Positions 44,046 to 53,466 are shown, counted from the stretch's first letter. The stretch is 64,000 nt of DNA from Anoxybacillus sp050480245 (GCA_050480245.1 JBCNEQ010000013.1); one strand, 5' to 3'. A program made the numbers and translations. The notes: generated by a model not told the origin, from the sequence alone.

Positions 44046-45347
44046 ATGACTATTTACCATTTTGTCGGTATTAAAGGAACTGGAATGAGCGCACTTGCTC
44101 AAGTGTTACATGATATGAAGTGTGTTGTCCAAGGTTCAGACTACGATAAGCGGTTTTTTACGCAGGAAGCTCTTGAAGAACGGGGAATTCCCATTTTTCC
44201 ATTTAGCGCGCAAAATATTCAAAACAACATGGTTGTAATTGCAGGGAACGCATTTCCAGATACTCATGAAGAAATTGTAGCAGCCCGTGAACTCGGTGTA
44301 CCGGTAGTTCGCTACCATCAGTTTTTAGGTGATTTTTTAAAAAAATTTACTAGTATCGCTGTAACAGGAGCGCATGGGAAAACGTCGACGACAGGCTTGC
44401 TTGCTCATGTGATGCAAGGGGCGCAACCGACGTCATATTTAATCGGAGACGGTTCTGGAAAAGGACGAGAAGGAAGCAAGTATTTTGTATTTGAAGCATG
44501 TGAATATCGCCGTCATTTTCTAGCGTATTGCCCCGATTATGCGATTATGACAAATATTGATTTTGATCATCCAGATTATTTTGCCAATATTGAAGATGTG
44601 TTTTCGGCGTTTCAACAAATGGCATGGCAAGTGAAAAAAGGAATTATCGCCTGTGGAGATGATGAGTATTTACAAAAAATTCAAGCGAAAGTTCCTGTTG
44701 TTTTTTATGGCTTTGGCGAAGATAACGACTTCCAAGCAAGAAATATTGTGAAAACACCAGAAGGAACATCGTTTGACGTATTCGTTCGCCATACATTTTT
44801 CGCTTCTTTTCACATTCCGCGATATGGTGATCATAACGTGCTTAATGCGCTCGCTGTTATTGCGCTTTGCCATTATGAAGGAATTGATGTAAGCATTATT
44901 CAAGAGCGATTAAAAACGTTCCCAGGGGTCAAACGTCGCTTTAATGAGAAAATGTTCGGTTCACAAGTGCTTATTGACGACTATGCACATCATCCGACAG
45001 AAATACGTGCAACGATTGAGGCGGCAAGACAAAAGTATCCTGAACGTCAAATTGTTGCGATTTTTCAACCGCATACGTATACAAGAACACAAGCTTTTTT
45101 GCATGGATTTGCGGAAAGTTTATCACTCGCTGATGCGGTATATTTGTGCGATATTTTTGGATCGGCGCGAGAGCATCAAGGGAAGTTATCGATTGAAGAT
45201 TTGCGCGCAAAAATTGCTGGAGCGAAACTTTTACATGAAGAACAAGTTGACGTATTGAAGCAACATGACAATGCAGTGCTCGTTTTTATGGGAGCTGGTG
45301 ATATTCAAAAATTTCAACAGAAATACGAACAATCTGTTCACGTATAA
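44046..45347 (+). CDS. murC: UDP-N-acetylmuramate-L-alanine ligase
   Basis: Adds L-alanine to UDP-N-acetylmuramate, the first amino-acid step of peptidoglycan precursor synthesis. The 433 residues carry GIKGTGMSALA (N-terminal), the P-loop GAHGKTSTTG (108-117) and DDYAHHPTEI near residue 314. The ATG at 44046 follows GGAGG by seven bases; the ORF extends further upstream in the shadow of the promoter region. The following gene is convergent. Confidence 0.95.
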   Translation: MTIYHFVGIKGTGMSALAQVLHDMKCVVQGSDYDKRFFTQEALEERGIPIFPFSAQNIQNNMVVIAGNAFPDTHEEIVAARELGVPVVRYHQFLGDFLKKFTSIAVTGAHGKTSTTGLLAHVMQGAQPTSYLIGDGSGKGREGSKYFVFEACEYRRHFLAYCPDYAIMTNIDFDHPDYFANIEDVFSAFQQMAWQVKKGIIACGDDEYLQKIQAKVPVVFYGFGEDNDFQARNIVKTPEGTSFDVFVRHTFFASFHIPRYGDHNVLNALAVIALCHYEGIDVSIIQERLKTFPGVKRRFNEKMFGSQVLIDDYAHHPTEIRATIEAARQKYPERQIVAIFQPHTYTRTQAFLHGFAESLSLADAVYLCDIFGSAREHQGKLSIEDLRAKIAGAKLLHEEQVDVLKQHDNAVLVFMGAGDIQKFQQKYEQSVHV

Positions 45348-45349
45348 AG

Positions 45350-45386
45350 AAAAAGCAACTATGATGCGCTCATAGTTGCTTTTTTC
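45350..45386. terminator. Bidirectional terminator between murC and ytxJ
   Basis: AAAGCAACTATGA and TCATAGTTGCTTTT arms serve convergent genes. It is nearly identical to the hairpin at 47660-47699. Confidence 0.8.
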
Positions 45387-45688
45387 ATTTGTTCGTACGT
45401 GACGCTCCAATGTGATGCATGCCACTCTACACCTCGTTCGGTTATCCATAGTACTTGAGGAGATTCGTGTTTTACATGAAACGTTTCCGCAATATATTGT
45501 GACAGCGGGCGAGCGTGTTGTACGTGTAAGTAATAAGCATGAATGTTTGGGAAGTCTTTTGTGAATCGTTCAAACTCCGTCCACGCACGATGGCTAATTG
45601 GGCATGTCAGGCTATGTTTCATCAATAAAAACGGACGATGTGACGAACATATTTGCTCAAATTGTTCAATTGTTTCTATTTTCTCCAT
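45359..45688 (-). CDS. ytxJ: Bacillithiol-linked redox protein YtxJ
   Basis: A 109-residue thioredoxin-like fold with the monothiol motif TCPIS instead of CxxC (LMKHSLTCPISHRAW). The YtxJ family is associated with bacillithiol redox reactions. AAAGGA lies upstream, overlapping the end of ytxH; ATG at 45688 is preferred, with ATG at 45694 as an alternative. Last gene of the ytxG-ytxH-ytxJ operon, likely stress-induced. Confidence 0.85.
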   Translation of the reverse strand: MEKIETIEQFEQICSSHRPFLLMKHSLTCPISHRAWTEFERFTKDFPNIHAYYLHVQHARPLSQYIAETFHVKHESPQVLWITERGVEWHASHWSVTYEQMKKATMSAS

Positions 45689-46004
45689 TTGCATCAATTC
45701 CTTTATTGAAACGTTCTTCGACATCATCAACCGCTTGCTCCGCTTCTTTTAACAATTGCTCTACATCTGATGAAGGAAGCGGAATAGGGATGGACGAGAA
45801 CGGTTTTTGCTCGTCTTGTTCTCCTTGTCGTTCATTAACTTGTGAAACATTTTCTTTTTTATGTTGTTGCCATGGTGTTATGTTCGTTTCCATGAAATCT
45901 TGGAGCAGTTGTTTTCCACGTTCGCTCGATAAAAATAATGCTGCTGCTGCACCAGCCATGCCTCCAACGATTGCGCCAAGTAGAAAAGAACCATTTTTAG
46001 ACAT
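45666..46004 (-). CDS. ytxH: YtxH, small anchored protein
   Basis: A 112-residue protein with one N-terminal membrane segment GSFLLGAIVGGMAGAAAALFLSS split here as a glycine/alanine-rich helix, then charged residues. Family YtxH; role in general stress, mechanism unknown. It overlaps ytxJ by 23 bases and follows ytxG by 12. Confidence 0.85.
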   Translation of the reverse strand: MSKNGSFLLGAIVGGMAGAAAALFLSSERGKQLLQDFMETNITPWQQHKKENVSQVNERQGEQDEQKPFSSIPIPLPSSDVEQLLKEAEQAVDDVEERFNKGIDANGENRNN

Positions 46005-46016
46005 ATGAACGCCTCC

Positions 46017-46409
46017 TTATTTTTTTTTCCCTTTCCATTTTGTCCATATTTCAATAAGTGTTTGTCCCCATTGAATCGCTTGCGTAATTTTTTTTTCGTT
46101 TGTTGCTAACGTTTTTGAAATCGAATCGTTGAATGTTTGAACGGTGACACCTACTTGTTTGACGGCATCAAATACACTTTGTAAGCTTTCCGCTTTTTTA
46201 TGCACGTCATCTGCGAGCGCGTTCGTCTTATGTAGTAATTGTGCCGTTTCTTTTCCGATTTCATGCATTTGTTTTTCAACTTCTTCAACGGTTTTTGCAA
46301 CATGTTGCAACGTTGTTTGAAGCGTTTTTAATGTTTGGACGACATAAACGACTAAAATAAGAAAGGCGATCGCGATGAGTGCAATACTGCCATACAAAAC
46401 AATATTCAT
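46017..46409 (-). CDS. ytxG: YtxG, DUF948 protein
   Basis: A 130-residue protein with an N-terminal transmembrane helix and a long coiled coil (VVQTLKTLQTTLQHVAKTV, DDVHKKAESLQSVFDAV), typical of DUF948. AAAGGAG lies ten bases before the ATG at 46409; the ORF upstream is not coding. It heads the ytxGHJ operon, and a sigma-B-like promoter lies immediately before it, so induction by general stress is inferred. Confidence 0.85.
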   Translation of the reverse strand: MNIVLYGSIALIAIAFLILVVYVVQTLKTLQTTLQHVAKTVEEVEKQMHEIGKETAQLLHKTNALADDVHKKAESLQSVFDAVKQVGVTVQTFNDSISKTLATNEKKITQAIQWGQTLIEIWTKWKGKKK

Positions 46410-46430
46410 TGTGAAAAACTCCTTTCTGTC

Positions 46431-46457
46431 TATCCCATGTTTCTTTCGACAAAAAAC
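46431..46457 (-). promoter_or_regulatory. Sigma-B-type promoter of ytxGHJ
   Basis: On the minus strand GTTTTT (46452-46457), 15 bases and GGGATA (46431-46436) match the general-stress consensus GTTTWW-N12/15-GGGWAW. In B. subtilis, ytxG is in the sigma-B regulon as I recall. Confidence 0.55.
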
Positions 46458-46541
46458 GAAAAAATCCTGCAAACAAACCCCAAATTTTTTGTAGATCGGT
46501 TACAATATACATGTACATACGATGGAATGGAGGAATATAAA

Positions 46542-47657
46542 ATGAAAGATCCGCGTATTGAAAAGCTAGCGAAAAATTTAATTCATTACTCGCTGCGTTT
46601 ACAAAAAGGAGAAAAAGTATTAATCGAAAACTTTGGCTTGCAACGAGAGCTTGTGATCGCGCTTGTGCGTGAAGCGTATGCTGTAGGTGCTTATCCGTTT
46701 GTTTCATTGAAAGATCATCAAGTCGACCGTGCCCTTTTGCTCGGTGCACAAGAAGAGCAGTTTAACATGATGGCTGAGTTTGAAGCAAATGTAATGAAAC
46801 AAATGGATGCTTACATCGGCTTGCGTGCTGGGGATAACATTAACGAGTTTGCTGATGTGCCAGCTGACAAAATGAAAATTCATGGAAAAACAATTATGCA
46901 AAAAGTGCATCGTGACATTCGCGTACCGAAAACGAAATGGGTCGTGCTTCGCTATCCAAATCCATCAATGGCGCAGCTTGCAAGAATGAGCACAGAGGCG
47001 TTTGAAGATTTTTATTTCAATGTATGTAACTTAGACTACGGAAAAATGGATAAAGCGATGGATCCTCTCGTTGAATTAATGAATAAAACTGATCAAGTAC
47101 GCATTACAGGACCAGGTACTGATTTAACATTCTCTATTAAAGATATTCCTGCGGTAAAATGTTCAGGGCAAATGAACATTCCAGACGGAGAAGTGTATAC
47201 AGCCCCTGTTCGTGATTCAGTCAACGGCACAATTACGTTTAATACTCCTTCGCCTTATCAAGGATTTACGTTTGAAAACGTTAAATTGACGTTTAAAGAC
47301 GGAAAAATTATTGAAGCAACGGCAAACGATACAGAGCGCATTAATCAAATTTTTGATACAGATGAAGGTGCGCGCTACATTGGTGAATTTGCGATCGGGG
47401 TCAACCCATACATTCAACATCCGATGCAAGATATTTTATTTGATGAAAAAATCGATGGCAGTTTCCATTTCACACCGGGGCAATGTTACGATGAAGCATA
47501 CAATGGTAACCATTCGAACATTCATTGGGATATGGTGATGATTCAACGTCCAGAATATGGTGGCGGTGAAATTTATTTTGACGGTGTGCTTATTCGCAAA
47601 GATGGCCGTTTTGTCATCCCAGAATTAGAACCGTTAAATCCAGAAAACTTAAAATAA
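46542..47657 (+). CDS. M29 family aminopeptidase (AmpS-like)
   Basis: A 371-residue metallo-aminopeptidase. The first domain holds LVIALVREAYAVGAYP; metal-ligand candidates lie in the conserved C-terminal half: GEVYTAPVRDSVNG, IGEFAIGVNP, DEKIDGSFHFTPG and SNIHWDMV. ATG at 46542 after GGAGG. Divergent from ytxG. The substrate range is broad in this family. A terminator identical to that of murC/ytxJ follows. Confidence 0.9.
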   Translation: MKDPRIEKLAKNLIHYSLRLQKGEKVLIENFGLQRELVIALVREAYAVGAYPFVSLKDHQVDRALLLGAQEEQFNMMAEFEANVMKQMDAYIGLRAGDNINEFADVPADKMKIHGKTIMQKVHRDIRVPKTKWVVLRYPNPSMAQLARMSTEAFEDFYFNVCNLDYGKMDKAMDPLVELMNKTDQVRITGPGTDLTFSIKDIPAVKCSGQMNIPDGEVYTAPVRDSVNGTITFNTPSPYQGFTFENVKLTFKDGKIIEATANDTERINQIFDTDEGARYIGEFAIGVNPYIQHPMQDILFDEKIDGSFHFTPGQCYDEAYNGNHSNIHWDMVMIQRPEYGGGEIYFDGVLIRKDGRFVIPELEPLNPENLK

Positions 47658-47659
47658 AA

Positions 47660-47699
47660 AAGAAAAGCAACTATGGCTCGTTCATAGTTGCTTTTTCTT
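47660..47699. terminator. Bidirectional terminator, twin of 45350-45386
   Basis: AAAAGCAACTATG and CATAGTTGCTTTTT arms; convergent genes on both sides. Confidence 0.8.
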
Positions 47700-49829
47700 A
47701 TGCCAAATAATTTCTAGTTGATCTCCTGGTGCAAGCGGTTCATAAAATGTTGTCGGTTCACCGTTTTTGAGCAACGTAAACGTTGTCGATGCCCCATGGG
47801 GAATATCGACTTCAACGTATTGAAATATATCTTGAAAAATGAATGGCTCAATTTTTTGTTCGCTAAATTGAAGCTCATCTCCATGTTGAACGAGATCGTC
47901 CTCGCGAAGCTGTTTGCCATTACGATAAAATGTACCGACTTGTTTCGTTAATGTCAATGTCTCCCCATTAAATATAATCGGAATCGAGTAATGAAGTTTC
48001 AGCTGTTTCGCTTCAGCAATTTGAGCGATCGTTCGCTGACTTTGTTCATGGATGATGATGTTGTCACCATCTTCAAACGGTGCATAGCGTTGGCATTCAA
48101 TCTCATTTCGATAGATCGTTCCGCACCATTCAGGAAACGTAACTTTTTTTTCATTTAATGTGATCGTAAACGGTTCTAGTTGTTTCAAAAGATGGTCGTT
48201 TTTTGTTGCGTGCAAAAGTTGTTCAATCGTTTCTGGCATACGAACGACAATGTCGTCGCGATCATATAAAACCTCATCGAGAGAAACATGTTCGCCATTT
48301 CGGAAGACGAGCGGCTCAATAGTATACAGTTGTCCGTTAATCGTCACTTGTTTTATCGGCAACGACTCTAGTAAGTCACAAAGTTGAATTGTCGCTTGTT
48401 TGCCGTCTTGTCCTTTTTCAACAACGATATGATCTCCGTTTGTAATTGGGGTATCGAATGTTGCAAGTTCGCCATTTTTCATAATGAGCGGTGGCTCTCC
48501 GTGCGTTCCAGGGATCGTAATAGTATGGCCGTTTAACGTCACGACGCAAGCTAAGCCCGGTTTGCCGTATAGTTTATGTAGCTGGATGCCAGCAGCTAGC
48601 AACGCATCACCGATTGTTAATTGTTTCATATCAAATAAGCGAATCGATTGCTTGTTCACCTCAACCGTTACGTATTGAATCGGTGTTTGCTTTGCAGCAA
48701 TTGCAATTCCAATTGGAGTGACGAGCTCCGGCCGATGTTTCATTTCTTCACGGTCGATATGCAATTTTTGAATAGCATCAATGCCGCGAATAGCGACGCG
48801 ATTTTCAGGAAGATGAAGCTTTTGAGCAAGCCGTTTTGGCAGTTCCGGTGTTAAGCTTCCTCCACCAACAAGCATGACAGCTTTAGGTGATTGCTGATTA
48901 TTTAGCCGTAAAATTTCTTTACTGATCGTATCAGCAAGCCGGTCAATGGCATGTGAAATGGTGGCAATCATTTGGTCACGTGGCACTTCTGTTTCAAAAC
49001 CGAGAATGTCCGTAATCGTTACTATTTCTTGAGTATGTAAGTCACGTTTTGCTTGTTCAGCAAGAGGAAAATCAAGCAGATATGCGTCTGAAATGGCTTC
49101 TGTAATTTCATCTCCTGCTATCGGTACCATTCCGTAGGCGATGACTGTACCGTGATCGGTAATGGCAATATCAGACGTTCCAGCTCCAATATCAACAAGC
49201 GCAACATTTAAACGCCGCATTGTAGGCGGAATAAGTACGTTTAATGCAGCGATCGGCTCTAGTGTTAGCGCCTCCATTTCTAAGTGGGCGCGTTGTAGCG
49301 CAGCAAGAAGTGATTCGATGACAAGTTTCGGTAAAAATGTAGCGATCACTTCAACGCTTGCTTCCTCCCCTTGTTGATCAACTAAGTTGCCGATTTCTTC
49401 TCCATCAATTTCATAGCGCGTTACAGAATAACCGACACAGTAATAATGATGACTTTTTTCGTTGGCTGATTTTTCGGCTAACACCATTTGTGCTTGTTGA
49501 ACCGCAGCAAGTTCTAAGTATGTCACATCTTCATGTGTGAGCAGAGGCTTCCCTTTAATGGGGATATTCGCTTTTCCTTTTTCTGTTTTTAATGAACGAC
49601 CAGCAGCCGCGACGCAGACGCGCGTAAGAGGTCCGTGTCGTTCTTCTAATGTTTTCTTTATATTAGCAATCACTTCAGCGACAGCAAGCACATCGTGAAT
49701 TTGCCCATCAAGCATTGCCCGTTCTTCATGTTCTTTTATAACAATGTCTTCAACTTGATATTGTCCATCTGTTTCCTTTAAAATAATGCCAACTACCGAA
49801 CGCGTGCCAATGTCTAATGCAAAAATCAA
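47682..49829 (-). CDS. FtsA-like ATPase with about five C-terminal repeats
   Basis: A 715-residue protein. Residues 1-375 are an FtsA/PilM-type actin-like ATPase: FALDIGTRSVVG (phosphate 1), VALVDIGAGTSDIAI (phosphate 2) and VMLVGGGSLTP (adenosine). The remaining 340 residues contain about five repeats of 45-65 residues, each reading roughly [VI]x[IL]NGxxxx...FRNGxxxxxxxxxxxGDxI, with beta-strand spacing (about 427, 492, 553, 615 and 672). TTG at 49829 after AGAAGGTGG gives MIFALDIGTRS. It may be a cell-envelope or division scaffold; the repeats are unassigned. Confidence 0.75.
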   Translation of the reverse strand: MIFALDIGTRSVVGIILKETDGQYQVEDIVIKEHEERAMLDGQIHDVLAVAEVIANIKKTLEERHGPLTRVCVAAAGRSLKTEKGKANIPIKGKPLLTHEDVTYLELAAVQQAQMVLAEKSANEKSHHYYCVGYSVTRYEIDGEEIGNLVDQQGEEASVEVIATFLPKLVIESLLAALQRAHLEMEALTLEPIAALNVLIPPTMRRLNVALVDIGAGTSDIAITDHGTVIAYGMVPIAGDEITEAISDAYLLDFPLAEQAKRDLHTQEIVTITDILGFETEVPRDQMIATISHAIDRLADTISKEILRLNNQQSPKAVMLVGGGSLTPELPKRLAQKLHLPENRVAIRGIDAIQKLHIDREEMKHRPELVTPIGIAIAAKQTPIQYVTVEVNKQSIRLFDMKQLTIGDALLAAGIQLHKLYGKPGLACVVTLNGHTITIPGTHGEPPLIMKNGELATFDTPITNGDHIVVEKGQDGKQATIQLCDLLESLPIKQVTINGQLYTIEPLVFRNGEHVSLDEVLYDRDDIVVRMPETIEQLLHATKNDHLLKQLEPFTITLNEKKVTFPEWCGTIYRNEIECQRYAPFEDGDNIIIHEQSQRTIAQIAEAKQLKLHYSIPIIFNGETLTLTKQVGTFYRNGKQLREDDLVQHGDELQFSEQKIEPFIFQDIFQYVEVDIPHGASTTFTLLKNGEPTTFYEPLAPGDQLEIIWHKKKQL

Positions 49830-49897
49830 GGTTTCCACCTTCTTTTTTGAAAATTAAAAAATTCTTTATTGCTTAAACGCGTTTTATAAATAAAGGG

Positions 49898-49926
49898 GTG
49901 ACAACTTTATCCACTTCGTTTATAAT
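49898..49926 (+). promoter_or_regulatory. Promoter of aroA
   Basis: GTGACA (49898-49903), 17 bases and TATAAT (49921-49926), in the divergent region before aroA. Confidence 0.65.
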
Positions 49927-49988
49927 AATCTCTAACTATATAGAAATGTACCATATTTTTTAGCTTCTATAAAGAAAGGGTGGGATGA

Positions 49989-51071
49989 ATGAGTAACGAA
50001 CGATTAGATGAGCTGAGAGCGAAGATTGATGAACTAAATTTGCAGTTGCTAAAGTTAATCAATGAACGTGGACGTCTTGTTCAAGAAATTGGGAAAATTA
50101 AAGATGCGCAAGGAACGTACTTTTACGATCCTGTCCGCGAACGAAAAATGTTAGATTTAATTTTAGAACATAATGATGGTCCATTTGATACTGCAACGTT
50201 AAAACATATTTTTAAAGAAATTTTTAAAGCCGGGCTTGATTTACAAGAAGACGACCATAAGAAAGCGTTGCTTGTATCTAGAAAGAAAAAACCAGAAAAT
50301 ACGATTGTTGATGTCAAAGGAGAAAAAATTGGTGACGGCAATCAATATTTTGTGATGGGACCATGTGCGGTTGAAAGTTATGAACAAGTGGCGGAAGTGG
50401 CACAAGCGATCAAACGACACGGACTGAAATTGTTGCGCGGTGGAGCATACAAACCACGCACATCACCATACGACTTCCAAGGGCTTGGCGTGGAAGGATT
50501 GAAAATTTTAAAACGTGTCGCGGATGAGTTTGATTTAGCAGTCATTAGTGAAATTGTCACACCAGCAGATATTGAAACGGCGCTCGATTATATTGATGTC
50601 ATTCAAATTGGAGCGCGCAATATGCAAAACTTCGAGTTGTTGAAAGCGGCTGGTCAAGTGAATAAACCGGTATTGTTAAAACGAGGGTTAGCCGCAACGA
50701 TCGAAGAATTTATTCATGCCGCAGAGTACATTATGTCGCAAGGAAACGGGCAAATCATTTTATGCGAGCGTGGCATCCGCACATATGAAAAGGCGACGCG
50801 CAACACGCTTGATATTTCAGCCGTACCGATTTTGAAAAAAGAAACGCATTTGCCTGTCTTTGTCGATGTAACGCATTCAACAGGACGTCGCGATTTACTT
50901 TTACCTTGCGCGAAAGCTGCGCTTGCGATCGGGGCAGATGGAGTCATGGCCGAAGTGCATCCTGATCCATCTGTTGCGTTATCCGATTCCGCGCAACAGA
51001 TGGACATTGATCAATTCAATGAGTTTATGGAAGAATTAAAATCGTTCCAAAAACAATTTGTTAAAGCATAA
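49989..51071 (+). CDS. aroA: Chorismate mutase/DAHP synthase
   Basis: A 360-residue fusion that starts the shikimate pathway: 3-deoxy-7-phosphoheptulonate synthase at about 105-355, preceded by an AroQ-type chorismate mutase domain (residues 1-90, with LRAKIDELNLQLLKLINER). Catalytic features include GPCAVES, LRGGAYKPRTSPYDFQG, QIGARNMQNF and DVTHSTGR. The mutase domain commonly gives feedback inhibition by chorismate or prephenate. AAAGGGTGGG precedes the ATG. Next to ccpA, as in B. subtilis (aroA). Confidence 0.95.
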   Translation: MSNERLDELRAKIDELNLQLLKLINERGRLVQEIGKIKDAQGTYFYDPVRERKMLDLILEHNDGPFDTATLKHIFKEIFKAGLDLQEDDHKKALLVSRKKKPENTIVDVKGEKIGDGNQYFVMGPCAVESYEQVAEVAQAIKRHGLKLLRGGAYKPRTSPYDFQGLGVEGLKILKRVADEFDLAVISEIVTPADIETALDYIDVIQIGARNMQNFELLKAAGQVNKPVLLKRGLAATIEEFIHAAEYIMSQGNGQIILCERGIRTYEKATRNTLDISAVPILKKETHLPVFVDVTHSTGRRDLLLPCAKAALAIGADGVMAEVHPDPSVALSDSAQQMDIDQFNEFMEELKSFQKQFVKA

Positions 51072-51104
51072 AAAAAGCTGGTGATTGTTCACCGGCTTTT
51101 TCTT
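51071..51104 (+). terminator. Terminator of aroA
   Basis: AAAGCTGGTGA and TCACCGGCTTTTT arms. Confidence 0.7.
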
Positions 51105-51222
51105 ATGAATTTATTTGTGAAAACGTTGCACTTAGGTAATCATTTATCGTATGATAATTTTACATAAAATTGCGATTCACGACAATTTTCGATAGATAGA
51201 GCGTTGAAAAGGAGTGTATGTG

Positions 51223-52221
51223 ATGAATGTAACAATTTATGATGTGGCAAGGGAAGCGAACGTGTCGATGGCAACCGTTTCACGTGTAGTCAATGGTAAC
51301 CCGAATGTGAAGCCATCGACGCGCAAAAAAGTGTTAGAAGTTATTGAGCGGCTTGGTTATCGTCCGAATGCGGTAGCTCGTGGACTAGCAAGCAAAAAAA
51401 CGACAACGGTCGGTGTCATTATCCCGGATATTTCGAGCATCTTCTTTGCAGAAATGGCACGTGGAATTGAAGACATTGCAACGATGTACAAGTATAACAT
51501 CATTTTAAGCAACTCTGATCAAAATAAAGAAAAAGAGTTGCATTTATTAAATACGATGCTTGCGAAACAAGTTGATGGTATTTTATTTATGGGCGGCGAC
51601 GTGACAGAAGAGCATGTAGAGCAGTTTGAAAAATCCGATGTGCCGATTGTATTAGCTGCAACAATTGAAAAAAATAATATTATTCCATCGGTCAATATTG
51701 ATTACGAACAAGCGGCGTATGATGCCGTCCATATGCTGACTGAAAAAGGACATAAACGCATTGCATATGTGACAGGACCGTTGAACGACCCAATTAATGG
51801 GTTGAAAAAATTAGCAGGCTATCGCCGCGCTTTAGAAGAAGCAAATATCGCTTATGATGCTGAACTTGTTGTTGAAGGAGATTACACGTACGATTCTGGC
51901 ATGGAAGCATATGAAAAGTTAGCTGACCTTGCAGAACGGGTAACGGCCATTTTCGTTGGAACAGATGAAATGGCACTCGGTGTCATTCATGGGGCACAAG
52001 ATCGTGGTGTACGCATTCCGGATGACTTAGAAGTTGTCGGTTTTGATAATACGCGTTTAGCAACGATGGTTCGCCCGAAACTGACGACGGTTGTACAGCC
52101 AATGTATGATATTGGTGCTGTAGCGATGCGTTTATTAACAAAATATATGAACAAAGAACATGTCGACAATCACATTGTTGTATTGCCGCACCGAATTGAA
52201 CACCGCGATTCGACAAAATAG
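51223..52221 (+). CDS. ccpA: Catabolite control protein A
   Basis: A 332-residue LacI/GalR-family regulator of carbon catabolite repression that binds cre sites with HPr-Ser-P as co-effector. The HTH is at 1-20 (TIYDVAREANVSMATVSRVVNG) split into the family helix-turn-helix, the hinge helix at about 50-60 (RPNAVARGLASKKT), and a periplasmic-binding-like core. ATG at 51223 follows AAAGGAG by eight bases; a GTG at 51214 is inside the site. It likely controls the cre site between acuA and acsA. Confidence 0.97.
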   Translation: MNVTIYDVAREANVSMATVSRVVNGNPNVKPSTRKKVLEVIERLGYRPNAVARGLASKKTTTVGVIIPDISSIFFAEMARGIEDIATMYKYNIILSNSDQNKEKELHLLNTMLAKQVDGILFMGGDVTEEHVEQFEKSDVPIVLAATIEKNNIIPSVNIDYEQAAYDAVHMLTEKGHKRIAYVTGPLNDPINGLKKLAGYRRALEEANIAYDAELVVEGDYTYDSGMEAYEKLADLAERVTAIFVGTDEMALGVIHGAQDRGVRIPDDLEVVGFDNTRLATMVRPKLTTVVQPMYDIGAVAMRLLTKYMNKEHVDNHIVVLPHRIEHRDSTK

Positions 52222-52252
52222 GCGGCGCAGCTAACTGTGCGTACGAACATAG

Positions 52253-52286
52253 AAAAGGGTGTTCGCTACTTTCGGAACACCCTTGT
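52253..52286. terminator. Bidirectional terminator between ccpA and acuC
   Basis: AAGGGTGTTC (52255-52264) and GAACACCCTT (52274-52283) arms between convergent genes. Confidence 0.75.
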
Positions 52287-52293
52287 TATTTTG

Positions 52294-53466
52294 TTATAAG
52301 TTTAATCGTTGTTTATTACTTCGAATAGGATGAAGTGCTTTCATGACAGTTTGGGCATTTTTTTCTGTAATTTCAGCCTTTCTCGGAATAGGTGGGTATA
52401 AGTCTTCAGGGTCGTCCCACTCGAGCGGCAAAGAAACGGGAGCGTTTTTTTGCCAACGTGCAATCCATTCTTCCGGTAAAGGTCCAGAAATATCGGATTG
52501 TTCTGTCATTTCAAGCCATAATAACGCCCATGCACGCGGAACGACGCGCCAAATGTCGTATCCCCCACCACCAACAGCAATCCAACGTCCGTTGCAATAT
52601 TGATGGGCAATTTGATGTGCTAGTTTTGGAATTTCGCGATAAATGCGCATCGTTGCAGATAAGTGTGTTAATGGATCATAATAATGAGCGTCCACACCGT
52701 TTTGGGTCAAAATGACGTCAGGACGAAAAAAGTAGGCAATTTCGGTAAGAGCTTCTGTATATGCTGCAAGCCATGACTCATCTTCTGTAAATGCATCGAC
52801 CGGGATGTTGAATGAGTAGCCATATCCTTTCCCTTGGCCTCGTTCATTAACGTTTCCTGTCCCTGGGAACAAGTAACGCCCTGTTTCATGAATCGAAAAT
52901 GTACAAACATTTGGATCGTCATAAAACGTCCATTGCACCCCATCTCCATGATGCGCATCTGTATCGACATATAAAACGCGGACACCGTATTTTTCTTGCA
53001 TATATTTAATGGCCACAGAGCTGTCGTTGTAAATGCAAAAACCTGATGCTTTGCCGCGAAATCCATGATGGAGCCCTCCACCTAAACTGAGCGCATGCTC
53101 AGCCTTGCCCGAAAGCACGTAATCTACCGCTGTTAGCGTTCCGCCGACAAGAAGGGCGCTTGCTTCATGCATATTTGGAAAAATCGGTGTATCTTCTGTC
53201 CCTAATCCATAATTGAGGGCAACTTCTTCTGGCAGTTGTCCTCTTCCTGCTTTTTTTACTGCTTCAATGTAATCGGTATCATGAACAAGTGCTAACTCTT
53301 CGTCTGTTGCTAGACGTGGTGCTACAATTTGTGTATCATGAAGTGCACCGAGCGTTTGCAACAGGTCATACGTCAGTTTGACACGTAATTGATTAAATGG
53401 ATGGCGATCATGGAATTTATACGTTTGAAACGCATCGGAATAAACGAATACGCTGTTTTTACTCAT
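52294..53466 (-). CDS. acuC: Acetoin utilization protein AcuC, deacetylase
   Basis: A 390-residue HDAC-family hydrolase. In B. subtilis AcuC deacetylates and reactivates acetyl-CoA synthetase. The zinc/catalytic blocks are visible: LGGGLHHGF, YVDTDAHHGDGVQ and LTQNGVDAHY. ATG at 53466 follows GGGGG; the longer ORF is not used. It overlaps the acuB stop by four bases. Confidence 0.94.
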   Translation of the reverse strand: MSKNSVFVYSDAFQTYKFHDRHPFNQLRVKLTYDLLQTLGALHDTQIVAPRLATDEELALVHDTDYIEAVKKAGRGQLPEEVALNYGLGTEDTPIFPNMHEASALLVGGTLTAVDYVLSGKAEHALSLGGGLHHGFRGKASGFCIYNDSSVAIKYMQEKYGVRVLYVDTDAHHGDGVQWTFYDDPNVCTFSIHETGRYLFPGTGNVNERGQGKGYGYSFNIPVDAFTEDESWLAAYTEALTEIAYFFRPDVILTQNGVDAHYYDPLTHLSATMRIYREIPKLAHQIAHQYCNGRWIAVGGGGYDIWRVVPRAWALLWLEMTEQSDISGPLPEEWIARWQKNAPVSLPLEWDDPEDLYPPIPRKAEITEKNAQTVMKALHPIRSNKQRLNL

